Assembly: GCF_000332295.1 (NCBI RefSeq)
Contig: NZ_KB235930.1
Coordinates: 4,491,895 to 4,555,894 of the forward strand
Origin: Fortiea contorta PCC 7126
GTDB lineage: Bacteria; Cyanobacteriota; Cyanobacteriia; Cyanobacteriales; Nostocaceae
Direction: 5' to 3'
DNA: 64,000 nucleotides
In this document: positions 45,032-54,773 of the stretch, in pieces
How the letters are laid out: each line of letters starts with the position of its first letter
How positions within the stretch are numbered: the stretch's first letter is position 1
The notes under the pieces: generated by a model
Databases searched by the model: none
What the model saw: the letters and a program-made list of their open reading frames with translations, nothing else
What the model was told of the DNA's origin: nothing
Translations under genes and position numbers: made by a program

Positions 45032-48000
45032 ATGCGATTAAATGAGCAGCTAATTAATTTGCCTAACTTATCTCATCTTATTGATCGTTATCCTTTAACG
45101 ATTGACCCTGATAGTTCTCTTGTTGATGCTATTACCTTGATGGGTCAGGAACAAGATAGTGATTTAGCGCTAAATAACTTTAATTCGCAGTCCAACACCA
45201 ACATCTGTAGTCGGCGAGATAGTAGTTATGTCTTGGTAGTAGAAGCAACAAAATTATTGGGGATCATTACAAAAAAAGACGTGATCAGAATCATTGCTTC
45301 TGATATGAATTTATTCAATGTGAAAGTGTCGGAGGTGATGTCGCGTCCGCTAGTTACCCTGACAGAATCAAACTCTGACGACACTTTTACTGCTTTGTTG
45401 CTATTACACCAACTCCGGATTCGTCATTTACCAATTGTGGACGAGAACGGTCAATTATTGGGGATAGTCACGGAGAATAAATTGTGGCAAGCTATTGATT
45501 TAGTCAAAATAGTCAGTGTGGTAGAAAGTCTCAATCAATATTTACAACCACCGCAAAATACACTCAATCTCAACCACAAATTTACAGGAATTTGTCCACA
45601 CCAACGCCTAGAGCAGACGCGTGCTCAAACTTATCATCTGCTCAAGCAATGGGTGGAAGCACAATCTACTGAATTGAGGCTAGGGTATGAAGAGATCCAG
45701 CAAACTTTAGAAGAACTCCAGGTGGTAGAAGAAGAGTTACGTCAGCGAAACGAAGAACTAGCCACGGCTCATGAAATAGCAGAATTGGAACGCCAGCGCT
45801 ATCAAGATTTATTTGAATTTGCTCCCGATGGTTATTTAGTAACCGATACTCAAGGTATTATTCAGGAAGCTAACCAAGCCGCCGCAATTATGCTTGGTGT
45901 GCAGCAAAAGTTTTTAGTGGGTAAGCCTTTAGTAGTATTTATTGCTCAACAGGACTATTCAGCTTTTATCTTGCAATTGCAGAATTGGCAACAGTTACAG
46001 CATTGGGAACTAAACTTACAACCAAGGGGTGGTGAGGCTTTCCCCGCGAGTATGAGAGCAGTTCCCATAGATAACGGCTGGCGCTGGTCATTCAGTAATA
46101 TTACAGAACGCAAAATATTAGAACATACACTACGCCGCGCCCACGATGAATTAGAAATGCGGGTAGCAGAACGCACCGCCGAGCTTTGTTGTGTGAATGC
46201 ACGTTTGCAAGGAGAAATTGCAGAACGCCAAAGAGTGGAAGAAGCTTTGCGACAAAGTGAAAAGCTTTATCGTGATTTGGTGGAAAGTCAATCAGAATTA
46301 GTGTTCCGCTTCGATTTAAAGGGAAAGGTTAACTTTGCCAATTTAGCAGCTAGTCGAGCATTGGGTTTATCAATTGATCAACTGCGGGATCAATCGGTAT
46401 TTGAGTTTGTCCATCGAGATGATTTGCCTTATGTGATAGCAAGTATCAATAATTTAGCATCTTCACCCCAGGCGCTAAAAACTGGCGAACGCCGGATACT
46501 CACAGTTAACGGTGTGCGTTGGTTTGAATGGAACCTGACGGCTATTGAGAATAATACACAAGAGGTGGTTGAGTTCCAAGCGGTAGGAAGAGATGTCACC
46601 GAACGCAAGGAAATAGAGTCAGCTTTGCGGCAAAGTGAGGAGAAATTTCGCAATTTTGCCGAAACTATCCATGCGGTGATTTGGATGGTGAATCCAAATA
46701 CATTCCATACATCTTATGTTAGTCCTGCTTATGAGGAAATTTGGCAACGCCCCTGTGAGGATTTATTAGAACGTCCCCAGGCTTGGATAGAGGCAGTACA
46801 TCCAGAGGATCGGCATTTAATCAAAGTTACCCAATTAGAGCAACAACTGGACAATGGATTCACGCAAGTAGAGTATCGCATTGTGCGACCGGATGGGTCA
46901 ATCCGCTGGATCTGGGATCGTTGTTTTTCGATTCACAATGAACAAGGGGAAGTTTATTGCTACGGTGGCATTGCTGAAGATATCACAGAACGGAAGCAAG
47001 CTGAAGATTCGCTGCGCCAGAGTGAGGAACGACTGAGTTTAGCTCTGGATTCTGCGGGGATGGGGATATGGGATTGGAATCTGTTGAGTCATGAAGTTGT
47101 TTGGATTCCTGATATGGAATCAGTTTGTGGTTTACCGAATAGCTCTGTATGTTCTAGTGTGGGCGACTTTGTGCACTTGATTCATCCGGAAGACCAAGAA
47201 TATTTGTCACAGATGATTACGCGCAGTGTGGAAAAAGGCGTCGAATATGCGGTGGAATTTCGGGTGATTTGGCCTGATGGCAGTATTCACTGGTTGAGTA
47301 GTCGGGGTCAAGTCCACTATGACGAATTTGGTCAGCCGCTACGGATGATTGGTACAACTAGAGAGATTACTGAGCGTAAGCAAGCAGAGCAAAAAATCCG
47401 CGAACAAGCCGCACTACTTGATATTACTACTGATGCAATTATGGTGCGAGATTTGCAAACTCGGATTTTGTTCTGGAATCAAGGCGCCGAGAAACTGTAT
47501 GGTTGGCAAGAGCAGGAAGCTGTGGGGAAAAAAGTCAATGAGCTGTTGTATGCAGAAAATTCTCCCCAGTTGCAAGAAGCTGTAAACACCGTCTTGGAAC
47601 AAGGTGCGTGGCATGGTGAGTTAAAGAAGTTACAAAAATCTGGAAAAGAAGTAATTGTGGAAAGCCGCTGGACTTTGGTGCGGAACGCGGCGGGACAACC
47701 CATATCTATCCTCTCGGTTGACACCGACATCACAGAAAAGAAACAACTGCAAACGCAATTTTTCCGCGCTCAACGATTGGAGAGTGTGGGTACTCTGGCG
47801 GGTGGTATTGCCCATGATTTAAATAATATCTTGACGCCTATTTTGGCATCGTCACAAATGCTACGCAGGTATGAACACACTGAGGAACGTTACCAACAAT
47901 TGTTAGCAATTGTCGAGAATAATGCCAAACGGGGAGGAGATTTGGTCAAGCAAGTGTTGTCATTTGCGCGGGGATCTCAAGGACAGCGGACAATCATCCA

Positions 48001-48895
48001 ACTCAAGCATTTGATTGCTGATATCACCCAAATTGCCAAGCAGACGTTTCCTAAATTGATCGATTTTTCGGTCAACGCAGCCCCAAACTTGAATGCTGTC
48101 TATGGTGATGCTACACAACTGCACCAAGTGTTGATGAATTTGGTAGTTAATGCCCGTGACGCTATGCCAGAAGGCGGTAGCATCAACATTTTAGCAGAAA
48201 ATATTTTTATTGATGAAGCCTACGCCAAGATGAATTTGGATGTGGCAGTCGGGCATTATATTGTGGTGAAGGTGGCTGATACGGGAGTGGGGATCTCGCC
48301 GGAACTGCAAGAGCGAATTTTTGAGCCTTTTTTCACTACAAAAGATGTAGGTTCAGGTACAGGGCTTGGTCTTTCAACGGCGCTGGGCATTATTCGGAGC
48401 CACGGCGGTTTTATGAATGTGTCTAGCCAAGTTAATCAGGGTAGTGAATTTAAATTGTTCTTGCCTGCGGTAGAGGCAACTCCTGCTGCAAATGCGGCAG
48501 ACTCAGAGTTACCGAAAGGAAATGGGGAATTAATTTTGGTTGTAGATGATGAGGTGCAAATTCGTGATGTCATCACAATTATTTTGGAGAGTAACTATTA
48601 TAGGACATTGACTGCGAGTAATGGTATTGAGGCGATCGCTACTTATGCCCAGCATAAGCATCAAATTAGTGCTGTGGTTATGGATGTGATGATGCCAGAA
48701 ATGGATGGGATCACGGCTATTCGCACCTTGCAGAAGATGAACCCGTTAGTAAACGTGATCACTTCGAGTGGACTCAATACTCATGGATCGCGGATGCAAG
48801 CTATGGAAGTCCAAGTGCAAGCTGTGTTGTCAAAGCCCTACACAGCCAACGATTTATTAAATAAGTTGCACCAAGTACTTGTGTTGAACGATTAA
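45032..48895 (+). CDS. hybrid histidine kinase: CBS pair, five PAS domains, HisKA, HATPase, receiver
   Basis: This 1287-residue soluble multidomain sensor begins with two CBS domains (about residues 20-165; VLVVEATKLLGIITKKDVIR and RHLPIVDENGQLLGIVTENK), which usually sense adenosine nucleotides. A coiled coil follows (about 220-258). Five PAS/PAC units (about 262-910) each end in a DITERK-type motif. The kinase core has GTLAGGIAHDLNNILTP with His928, an N box (VLMNLVVNARDAMPEGG), and G boxes (VKVADTGVGISP; GSGTGLGLSTALG). The C-terminal receiver has LVVDDE and Asp1218 in VVMDVMMPEMDG. It lacks membrane segments, so its signals are cytoplasmic. No partner gene is next to it. Confidence 0.93.
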   Translation: MRLNEQLINLPNLSHLIDRYPLTIDPDSSLVDAITLMGQEQDSDLALNNFNSQSNTNICSRRDSSYVLVVEATKLLGIITKKDVIRIIASDMNLFNVKVSEVMSRPLVTLTESNSDDTFTALLLLHQLRIRHLPIVDENGQLLGIVTENKLWQAIDLVKIVSVVESLNQYLQPPQNTLNLNHKFTGICPHQRLEQTRAQTYHLLKQWVEAQSTELRLGYEEIQQTLEELQVVEEELRQRNEELATAHEIAELERQRYQDLFEFAPDGYLVTDTQGIIQEANQAAAIMLGVQQKFLVGKPLVVFIAQQDYSAFILQLQNWQQLQHWELNLQPRGGEAFPASMRAVPIDNGWRWSFSNITERKILEHTLRRAHDELEMRVAERTAELCCVNARLQGEIAERQRVEEALRQSEKLYRDLVESQSELVFRFDLKGKVNFANLAASRALGLSIDQLRDQSVFEFVHRDDLPYVIASINNLASSPQALKTGERRILTVNGVRWFEWNLTAIENNTQEVVEFQAVGRDVTERKEIESALRQSEEKFRNFAETIHAVIWMVNPNTFHTSYVSPAYEEIWQRPCEDLLERPQAWIEAVHPEDRHLIKVTQLEQQLDNGFTQVEYRIVRPDGSIRWIWDRCFSIHNEQGEVYCYGGIAEDITERKQAEDSLRQSEERLSLALDSAGMGIWDWNLLSHEVVWIPDMESVCGLPNSSVCSSVGDFVHLIHPEDQEYLSQMITRSVEKGVEYAVEFRVIWPDGSIHWLSSRGQVHYDEFGQPLRMIGTTREITERKQAEQKIREQAALLDITTDAIMVRDLQTRILFWNQGAEKLYGWQEQEAVGKKVNELLYAENSPQLQEAVNTVLEQGAWHGELKKLQKSGKEVIVESRWTLVRNAAGQPISILSVDTDITEKKQLQTQFFRAQRLESVGTLAGGIAHDLNNILTPILASSQMLRRYEHTEERYQQLLAIVENNAKRGGDLVKQVLSFARGSQGQRTIIQLKHLIADITQIAKQTFPKLIDFSVNAAPNLNAVYGDATQLHQVLMNLVVNARDAMPEGGSINILAENIFIDEAYAKMNLDVAVGHYIVVKVADTGVGISPELQERIFEPFFTTKDVGSGTGLGLSTALGIIRSHGGFMNVSSQVNQGSEFKLFLPAVEATPAANAADSELPKGNGELILVVDDEVQIRDVITIILESNYYRTLTASNGIEAIATYAQHKHQISAVVMDVMMPEMDGITAIRTLQKMNPLVNVITSSGLNTHGSRMQAMEVQVQAVLSKPYTANDLLNKLHQVLVLND

Positions 48896-49088
48896 AGTCA
48901 AGCTGTCTATCAATATATTTGCATGATTTTTGACGTGCTCATAGATGCGTCAATTTTTCTCATGGGTAATTTCCTCACAAGTTCCTCAAACTTTTCTTTT
49001 AGATTATAAATAATAGCAAATATTTCAAATTTAATTTTTGAGTGGAATTGTTCTTTCGCACTCATCATTGTTTGATAAATCGTTTGGT

Positions 49089-49475
49089 ATGATAAATCCT
49101 GTTAGAAAGATTAATGAGCAGTTAGCTATCTCTGGACAAATCGTCCCATTTCAGTTACAACAAATTGCTGAGGACGGTTATAAATCCGTACTAAATCTAC
49201 GAGCATCAGATGAGCAAGGTTGGCTTGATTATGAACAAGAAAAAACTGAGCTATTAGGCTTATGTTATGTCAATATGCCGATAAAAGCTGAGGAGATTAA
49301 TCGTCAATCTACACTTTTAGCCTTTCAAGCAATTAGTGAATTACCCAAGCCAATTTTAATTCATTGCGATAATTCCCTACGTTCTGCAGCCATAGTATTA
49401 TTATACATTGCCACTAAACAGGGAATTACCTTTGAAAATGCATGGCAACAAACTATAAATTTAGGATTGTTTTGA
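49089..49475 (+). CDS. DUF442 / beta-lactamase-hydrolase-like phosphatase
   Basis: This 128-residue protein matches the small protein-tyrosine-phosphatase-like DUF442 group. It begins MINPVRKINEQLAISGQIVP, followed by GYKSVLNLRASDEQGWLDYE. The catalytic loop is LIHCDNSLRSAAIV, in which the usual HCxSGxRS has lost its Gly, so activity is open. I chose ATG 49089; the frame extends to a TTG at 49038 without a better ribosome site. The ComFB-like gene starts 24 bases after the stop, so the two are probably co-transcribed. Confidence 0.78.
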   Translation: MINPVRKINEQLAISGQIVPFQLQQIAEDGYKSVLNLRASDEQGWLDYEQEKTELLGLCYVNMPIKAEEINRQSTLLAFQAISELPKPILIHCDNSLRSAAIVLLYIATKQGITFENAWQQTINLGLF

Positions 49476-49499
49476 ATTTGGTGATTTGTGATAATAATA

Positions 49500-49856
49500 A
49501 TGTCTAAAAGCCTCGTCAACTTAACTAATCAATTGGTGACTCAAGAGATTGAGAGAGTTTTAGAAACTTATCCTCACCATCCATATCAAGAAATTTTTGC
49601 AAATCCTGACTTTAGGCAAAATTTAATAGTCTATGTTTTGAATAGAATTCCTAATTATTATGTATCAGTTAGCCAAGAGGAGCAAGCATTAATATCTGGA
49701 GATTATCTCCATCAATATCTGGGATATCTATCTCAAATAGAAGCAATTATCCGCCAAGGAATTGAAGATATTTTGCGCGAAGAATCAGAAGCAATCAGAT
49801 TACATATTCCCGAAATCACAAATCCAGCTTTAATGGCTTCAGATTGGTTTGGTTAG
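49500..49856 (+). CDS. late competence development ComFB-like protein
   Basis: This 118-residue protein fits the ComFB family: VNLTNQLVTQEIERVLETYP then HPYQEIFANPDF and LIVYVLNRIPNYYV are the family pattern. ComFB-like proteins in cyanobacteria bind cyclic dinucleotides and affect natural competence or motility in the few cases studied; the role here is not shown. ATG 49500 is preferred over an in-frame GTG at 49488. It follows a DUF442 gene by 24 bases. Confidence 0.82.
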   Translation: MSKSLVNLTNQLVTQEIERVLETYPHHPYQEIFANPDFRQNLIVYVLNRIPNYYVSVSQEEQALISGDYLHQYLGYLSQIEAIIRQGIEDILREESEAIRLHIPEITNPALMASDWFG

Positions 49857-49949
49857 TTCCTGAACAATTGAATATGACAACATAGGGGCACAGCAGTAGT
49901 AGAACAAAAGCTAAATAAAAAATAGGATGATATGCCCCTAAAAATATCG

Positions 49950-50363
49950 TTAACTAAATTGTATCGGCATGTTAGATGTTGTAACTGAGCGTGCCGTATT
50001 TTTGTTTTCTGAATGACGAGTTTGCTTGTGGTCGAATGTTTCTAAATAATCTAGGTCATTAATTTTGTTTAAAACCTGAGATGGATTTTTTTGATGAGAA
50101 TTATGAACCGTGGATGGGATATTTGTTGATGTCTGCCTATTAGTAGATAAAGAAGAAGCAGGAGTTTGGGTATTTTCTTTGATTAATCGGCTATAAGTCC
50201 GCTGGGGAATAAAATGGAGGGGATTGTAACCAACAAAACGTAAAATTAGGACACAAGCCCAAGAGTATCTACCATCAGCAATAGCTTCAATAATCTGATT
50301 CAATTGTTCTGGACTGATAGCTTTTTGGTAATTTTTTTGAGAAGAATTTATGTCGTAGTTCAT
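49950..50363 (-). CDS. hetP: HetP-family heterocyst commitment protein
   Basis: This 137-residue protein contains the HetP domain: AISPEQLNQIIEAIADGRYS, then WACVLILRFVGYNPLHFIPQ and RTYSRLIKEN (about residues 14-67). HetP and its homologues control commitment of cells to heterocyst development in Nostoc. The C-terminal half is Ser/Thr/Asn-rich and probably disordered, as in other HetP-like proteins. I chose ATG at 50363 (MNYDINSSQ); the open frame runs 31 codons further but lacks homology there. Because several paralogues exist per genome, this may be a HetP-like paralogue and not HetP itself. Confidence 0.85.
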   Translation of the reverse strand: MNYDINSSQKNYQKAISPEQLNQIIEAIADGRYSWACVLILRFVGYNPLHFIPQRTYSRLIKENTQTPASSLSTNRQTSTNIPSTVHNSHQKNPSQVLNKINDLDYLETFDHKQTRHSENKNTARSVTTSNMPIQFS

Positions 50364-51139
50364 AAGCAACCCTAATTTAATTTGCCTAACTAAAGGTTGA
50401 CAAGAAGTCTGAACTTGAAAAAACTGGCGTTGCGCGTCCGGGTAACAGGAGCGCAAAACTTTTCAAGATAGAGATGCAGTTTGGTCTACATCCTTTCTTC
50501 GGTAAAAATAGCCGCACTAGCCTATAGTCAACTCCTACACTTCTACATAATTCGTAATTAGAGAAGTCAGATTTTTTAGAGGTTTATGACTAGAAATCTT
50601 TGGCTAGCTTTTAGAGAACTGGTATTAGTACAGCATCGCGTAATACTTGCTGGAGGTGAAAAGCAAGGTACATAATTCAGGTGGTCAGAATTGCCAAAAA
50701 TACTATTTATTCCCGTGTCTCAATTTTCCAGTTTGAGTGGTGATTTCTAACTGCTATATCCATATATTCATCCGCAATTGGTTATGGGAAACCTATGGTA
50801 TTGGATGACGCACTGGGAATGTACATAAATACAGAATACTCCGTCTTTGCCCACAGTTTAGCCAAGTTGGCATTTTTTTGAAAAAAGGATATGGGTAATG
50901 GGTAATTGGTAATGGGTAATGGGTAAACAAAAATAAAAATCTAGCCTTAAATAGTACATTAGTAGGGTGCGTTGTAGCGAAGCGTAACGCACCACCAATG
51001 AAGTTAAGACGGTGCGTTAACGAAGTAACGCACCCTACAAAAATAAACATCTATTGCAACATTTTAGCTGTGTCAGTCCAGTACTTTCGCGGGAGCGCAC
51101 ACCCTACGAAGCTAACCCCTGACACCAAAGCATGAAAGC
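50364..51139. other. repeat-bearing intergenic region
   Basis: This region holds the leader of the HetP-like gene and two repeats: GGGTAAT-type units at 50891-50925 and a long inverted repeat at 50964-51038. I found no gene and no clear NtcA-type GTA-N8-TAC site. Confidence 0.5.
50964..51038. repeat. inverted repeat of GTAGGGTGCGTT units (MITE-like)
   Basis: GTAGGGTGCGTT at the left end and AACGCACCCTAC at the right end are exact complements. Inside are GCGAAGCGTAACGCACC and GGTGCGTTAACGAAGTAACGC, which pair further. This 75-base hairpin is a type scattered in cyanobacterial genomes, probably a non-autonomous mobile repeat. Confidence 0.8.
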
Positions 51140-52324
51140 TTAAAATTTAGGTAATAAACGGCGGAGGAATCTGATTAAGGGTGATTCAATTTTGAGTTTA
51201 AAGGCTAATATTTGGGTGCGCTGGAGGCGGTTAAAGTTGTTGTCACTAACCAGAATTAATGTCGGTTGTCCATCTGGTAATTTTGCACCTAAGGTTAAAC
51301 CTTCGATGTTGTCGAGTGGCGCTGGTATGGTTCCTAAATCTAATAGCTTTTTTTTCTGTACGGGTTTGATTGTTTTGATGTCAACAGCTAAAAGGCTATT
51401 GATGTTGTGGATGTCGTCAGCATCAGCTAAGGAAATTTCAAATAGGGAAATTGCAAATCCTAAGCCTGTGAAAGCTCGTTCTATACTGAGAAAATTTCCT
51501 TGATTATCGAGGGCGATGAAATCTGGTAAGCCGCTGGCGTATTTGCCTGTAAGGTTGAAGAGGGGCGTAATTGGTTCTGTTGGGTAAAGATATTCTTTTT
51601 CTGGTTGGTTGGTGAGCAGGTTGTATTGTAGGATGCGGCAAGGGGTGCTGATTTTTGGTTGGGCTGCTTGACCATCTTGAATTAAAGCATTTTCGGTGGC
51701 GGTAAATAATTGCTTTTCGTCGGGTGTGATGGTGAGGCTTTCAAAAGCTAAGTTGTTGCGGATTCCTTGTTTACCGTTTTTGTCTGGAAGAAATTTGTCA
51801 GGGATCGGTAGTGTTGTAATTACTTGTCCGGAAGATATTGAGAATTCTTTGATAAACGGGTTAATTAATTGTGCAGCGTCGCCTTCGGAAGAGACAAATA
51901 TTGTTTCTTTACTGGTGAAGGCGATACCTTCGGTGTCACTGGTTCCTGGGGAAAACTTTTTCCCGTTGTCGTTTAATAGAGTGGTGACACCCACAGGCAC
52001 AACGTCGCTATCCTTGAGTGTACCTTTGCTGAGGTCAATTTTCAAAGTGTAGAATCGCGCTGGCGCTTTTTCACTGCGATCGTCGGAGATGGCATAATAA
52101 AGATTATTCTTGGCATCATAGGTAATGCCTGATAATCCTCCCAGTTGAGTTTTTTGGAAGGATAATCCTGTGGGGAAGGTGGCTTGTCCAATGAACTCTA
52201 TGCTGCTGACGATCGCAGATGCAGATGCTAAATTACTAAAGAATAAAAATAGACTGGAAATAGCAATCGGAATAATAAAATAAATAATCCTCGGCCAAGT
52301 TAAGAGTTTCTTGATTAACTGCAT
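51140..52324 (-). CDS. esterase-like activity of phytase family protein
   Basis: This 394-residue protein has a signal anchor at residues about 10-38 (RIIYFIIPIAISSLFLFFSN) and a six-bladed propeller of the phytase-like type. Repeating blocks include LGGLSGITYDAKNNLYYAIS, DTEGIAFTSKETIFVSSEGD, NLAFESLTITPDEKQLFTAT, LPDFIALDNQGNFLSIERAF and LDNIEGLTLGAKLPDGQPTL. Similar proteins are called phytase-like esterases, though the reaction is unproven. It is probably periplasmic. A G-rich repeat element lies just upstream of its start. Confidence 0.83.
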   Translation of the reverse strand: MQLIKKLLTWPRIIYFIIPIAISSLFLFFSNLASASAIVSSIEFIGQATFPTGLSFQKTQLGGLSGITYDAKNNLYYAISDDRSEKAPARFYTLKIDLSKGTLKDSDVVPVGVTTLLNDNGKKFSPGTSDTEGIAFTSKETIFVSSEGDAAQLINPFIKEFSISSGQVITTLPIPDKFLPDKNGKQGIRNNLAFESLTITPDEKQLFTATENALIQDGQAAQPKISTPCRILQYNLLTNQPEKEYLYPTEPITPLFNLTGKYASGLPDFIALDNQGNFLSIERAFTGLGFAISLFEISLADADDIHNINSLLAVDIKTIKPVQKKKLLDLGTIPAPLDNIEGLTLGAKLPDGQPTLILVSDNNFNRLQRTQILAFKLKIESPLIRFLRRLLPKF

Positions 52325-52369
52325 AAATAGCGTTTAGTTGTGCAATTCACACAACACGATATCATGCAC

Positions 52370-52690
52370 GTGGGAGTGTGGGGAGGTGGGGAGGTGGGGA
52401 GATGGGGAGTGTGGGGAGTGTGGGGAGTGTGGGGAGTGTGGGGAGTGTGGGGAGATGGGGAGATGGGGAGATGGGGAGATGGGGAGTGTGGGGAGATGGG
52501 GAGTGTGGGGAGATGGGGAGATGGGGAGATGGGGAGTGTGGGGAGATGGGGAGTGTGGGGAGATGAGAGAATAAAAAAAGAACTTATGCTGACGCTTGCT
52601 ATCTTCTCCTTCCTCCCACACCTCCCACACCTCCCACACCTCCCACACCTCCCCCTCCTCCTTCCTCCCACACCTCCCACACTTCCCCCT
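52370..52690. repeat. hairpin element: G-rich arm, core, C-rich arm (copy A)
   Basis: About 52370-52566 is a run of GGGGAGAT and GGGGAGTGT units on the plus strand. After a short core that contains GCTGACGCTT (52588-52597), about 52605-52690 is CTCCCACAC units, the complement of the G arm. The arms could form a long imperfect hairpin, and the G arm could form G-quadruplexes. Apparent open frames here are low-complexity artefacts. Copies B and C are at 55672 and 56938. Confidence 0.85.
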
Positions 52691-52695
52691 ATCCC

Positions 52696-54183
52696 CTATC
52701 CCCTAGCTCCTAACTCCCTAAATTCCACCAGCCAATTTTTAACACTATGGGTGGCGCGGCAATCGTCTTCGTTGTAGAGTTTGATGGTTTCTAATAAAGT
52801 GCGATCGCCTGTTTCTAACCACTGATCATACCAGTAAATACACTTGGCACCGCTGGCTTCGGGATTGCGCCATTCAAATCCTAACCACCGAGCGATCGCT
52901 TTGAGGGCGTAACTTTCGATGGGTAAAGCGACGGATTGGGTTAATTGTTCGTATATATCCACGAACCGATTTAATACCGGATTGACTGCAGTGTGGGGTG
53001 TGCGATACAAATTTGCTAACCTTTTGACTGTATCGAATTCGTAAACGCAGAAATGATAAATCGGCGCCTGGGGATATTTCCCCACTAAATCTAGAAATTG
53101 TTGCCAAATTAAGGCTTCTTGTTCTGGTTGTTCTGCGAGGAACGAATAAAATTTTTCGGTTTTGGTTTGCGTATCGACAACCAAGACGCCTAAAAGATAA
53201 TCTAAGTTTAAATCTGGTTGGGCTTCGATATCAAAGTATATTTCGATGGGAGCGCTGAAGGTAACGCTTTCTGTGTGCAGTGGGTATGGTAATACGAACG
53301 GGCGCTTTTGCAGTGAAGATTGCGCTTGTATGATTAATTTGGGTGCAACTTCCCTGTCAAACCCGACAAGATTTTCTAAAACGCTGGGGTCAGTGTGGGC
53401 GAGAGCTTCTAAACTGGTAATCTCCAGAGCTTGCAGTTGAGTGTAGCGGATGGGTGTGATGCCTGGCAAGAGTGAGAGATGTTTTTGAGCTTGTGCGATC
53501 GCATAACATTGACTATACCAGTGACACAGGTTACATTTTTGGCGAGAAATAAACACCTCTGGTGCATCAGGCGTTTCTAAAGCTTGTATCATCTCTGCTA
53601 AAATCTGCTGCATCTGTGGCGTCCATTTCAGCAAATCCACAGCATAACCTGTATCTTTGCTACGCAATTTTAGCCAAGCTATTTTAGGTCTTACCCCTTG
53701 TACTATCCCTAAAACTTGGGTGTGAAAGGCTATGACTACTTGATATTCTTGCTTCGGGCGTTTACCCAGTTCGATATTTGCTGGTACATATACCCAATCC
53801 CCAAAGCGAGATTTTCCCGGCTGTTTAATCAGTAAATCAGGACGACTGAGGCAAGTATAATCTTTATCCTCAGCAAATTCTGAGATGCTTTCACTCAAAT
53901 CATGATAATTTGCTAACAGTACACCTTGATGAATATACTCAACTCCACGCTGCATCAATTCCAAAGTTGCAGCTTGACCTGCTCCCCAATTGCCTTTGGG
54001 ATATTCTGGACGGCTATATGTAAACTTAGCCAAAACACCTAATTGGTAAGCGATTTTGTCTTGTTGCAGTTTGACTAACAATTCACTTGGCGCATCACGC
54101 TGACTCCTGTCACCGTGGATATCTAAAAATGGTCTACGCTTACAGCGCTGGTATTGCAGTAGAAGTTCAGCATTAATTAACAT
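52696..54183 (-). CDS. TM0106-family RecB-like nuclease with RNase H-type domain
   Basis: This 495-residue protein has two nuclease-like parts. The N-terminal Cas4/RecB-like part starts LINAELLLQYQRCKRRPFLD (Cys14) and has SRPDLLIKQ, IELGKRPKQEYQVVIAFHTQ and a Cys triad in RQKCNLCHWYSQC; the four Cys likely bind an Fe-S cluster. The C-terminal part is a predicted 3'-5' exonuclease of the YprB/RNase_H_2 type: IEIYFDIEAQPDLNLDYLLG (DxE), then FCVYEFDT, and KLYNEDDCRATHSVKNWL. The family is widespread but its role is not known; DNA repair or defence are possible. A low-complexity repeat element lies immediately after the stop. Confidence 0.88.
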   Translation of the reverse strand: MLINAELLLQYQRCKRRPFLDIHGDRSQRDAPSELLVKLQQDKIAYQLGVLAKFTYSRPEYPKGNWGAGQAATLELMQRGVEYIHQGVLLANYHDLSESISEFAEDKDYTCLSRPDLLIKQPGKSRFGDWVYVPANIELGKRPKQEYQVVIAFHTQVLGIVQGVRPKIAWLKLRSKDTGYAVDLLKWTPQMQQILAEMIQALETPDAPEVFISRQKCNLCHWYSQCYAIAQAQKHLSLLPGITPIRYTQLQALEITSLEALAHTDPSVLENLVGFDREVAPKLIIQAQSSLQKRPFVLPYPLHTESVTFSAPIEIYFDIEAQPDLNLDYLLGVLVVDTQTKTEKFYSFLAEQPEQEALIWQQFLDLVGKYPQAPIYHFCVYEFDTVKRLANLYRTPHTAVNPVLNRFVDIYEQLTQSVALPIESYALKAIARWLGFEWRNPEASGAKCIYWYDQWLETGDRTLLETIKLYNEDDCRATHSVKNWLVEFRELGARG

Positions 54184-54270
54184 CCCTTTAAGTTAACAAG
54201 AATTACCCTCTTGTGGAAGATGAAGCAAGAGTAAATTTGTGCAATTGCTAAATTCTGCTATGGATTTGGG

Positions 54271-54300
54271 TGTAGAGACGTAAAATTTTACGTCTCCACA
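54271..54300. repeat. palindrome TGTAGAGACGTAAAA/TTTTACGTCTCCACA
   Basis: A near-perfect 30-base palindrome with one mismatch lies between the exported protein gene and the nuclease gene. It shares the GAGACG/CGTCTC core with the palindromes at 25531 and 60286. Confidence 0.75.
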
Positions 54301-54352
54301 ACGATTCTCATACCTAAATATGGACGTAAAGGTTAGGTATGACTTGACTTCC

Positions 54353-54730
54353 TCAATTATTTGGTAAAGGTTTATTCGCTGATGGTTCAGTTGAGGGCGC
54401 AACAGGTGTAGGTTTGTTTTGTGAATTTTGGAACCGTTGTTGCTGAATTTGTTTATAAGCTTCTGCGGCTTCGTCTAGTTTTTGGTTTTGTTGGTTAGCA
54501 TCCCAGTTGATGTTACCAAAATTTGCCCGATGAATCAGGTCAAACATGTTAAAGTCTGAGCTATTCGGAGAATATGGATTGTTATTATCCTTTTCTGAAT
54601 TGGTGCTGGGGAAGGGACTAGCAGCGCCGTAGTCAGCTAAACTGGGTTGAGCTAAGAGCAATGGAGCAAAGCTAATGCCGACAATCATGGCGATTGTCAG
54701 CTTAGTCAGAGGTAGAAACGGGTTTTTCAT
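54353..54730 (-). CDS. small exported hypothetical protein
   Basis: This 125-residue protein has a clear signal peptide (MKNPFLPLTKLTIAMIVGIS, cleavage near LAQPSLA-DYG) and a mature part rich in Asn, Pro, Ser and Gln. The segment FDLIHRANFGNINWDANQQN followed by a Gln-rich helix is the only conserved-looking part. The end (KPTPVAPSTEPSANKPLPNN) is disordered. It is a periplasmic or cell-wall protein of unknown function. It lies 43 bases downstream of the ABC permease gene on the same strand and might belong to that unit. Confidence 0.65.
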   Translation of the reverse strand: MKNPFLPLTKLTIAMIVGISFAPLLLAQPSLADYGAASPFPSTNSEKDNNNPYSPNSSDFNMFDLIHRANFGNINWDANQQNQKLDEAAEAYKQIQQQRFQNSQNKPTPVAPSTEPSANKPLPNN

Positions 54731-54773
54731 GTTTTTGACCCTAAAATTGTCGTGATTAAATCATGCTTATATC

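Noticed and set aside
50364-50700. NtcA-type GTA-N8-TAC operator for the HetP-like gene
   Set aside because: I looked for the spacing and found only GTA and TAC at wrong distances.
52315-52680. His/Pro/Ser-rich and Gly/Trp-rich open frames
   Set aside because: They are translations of the G-rich and C-rich arms of a hairpin element, not genes.
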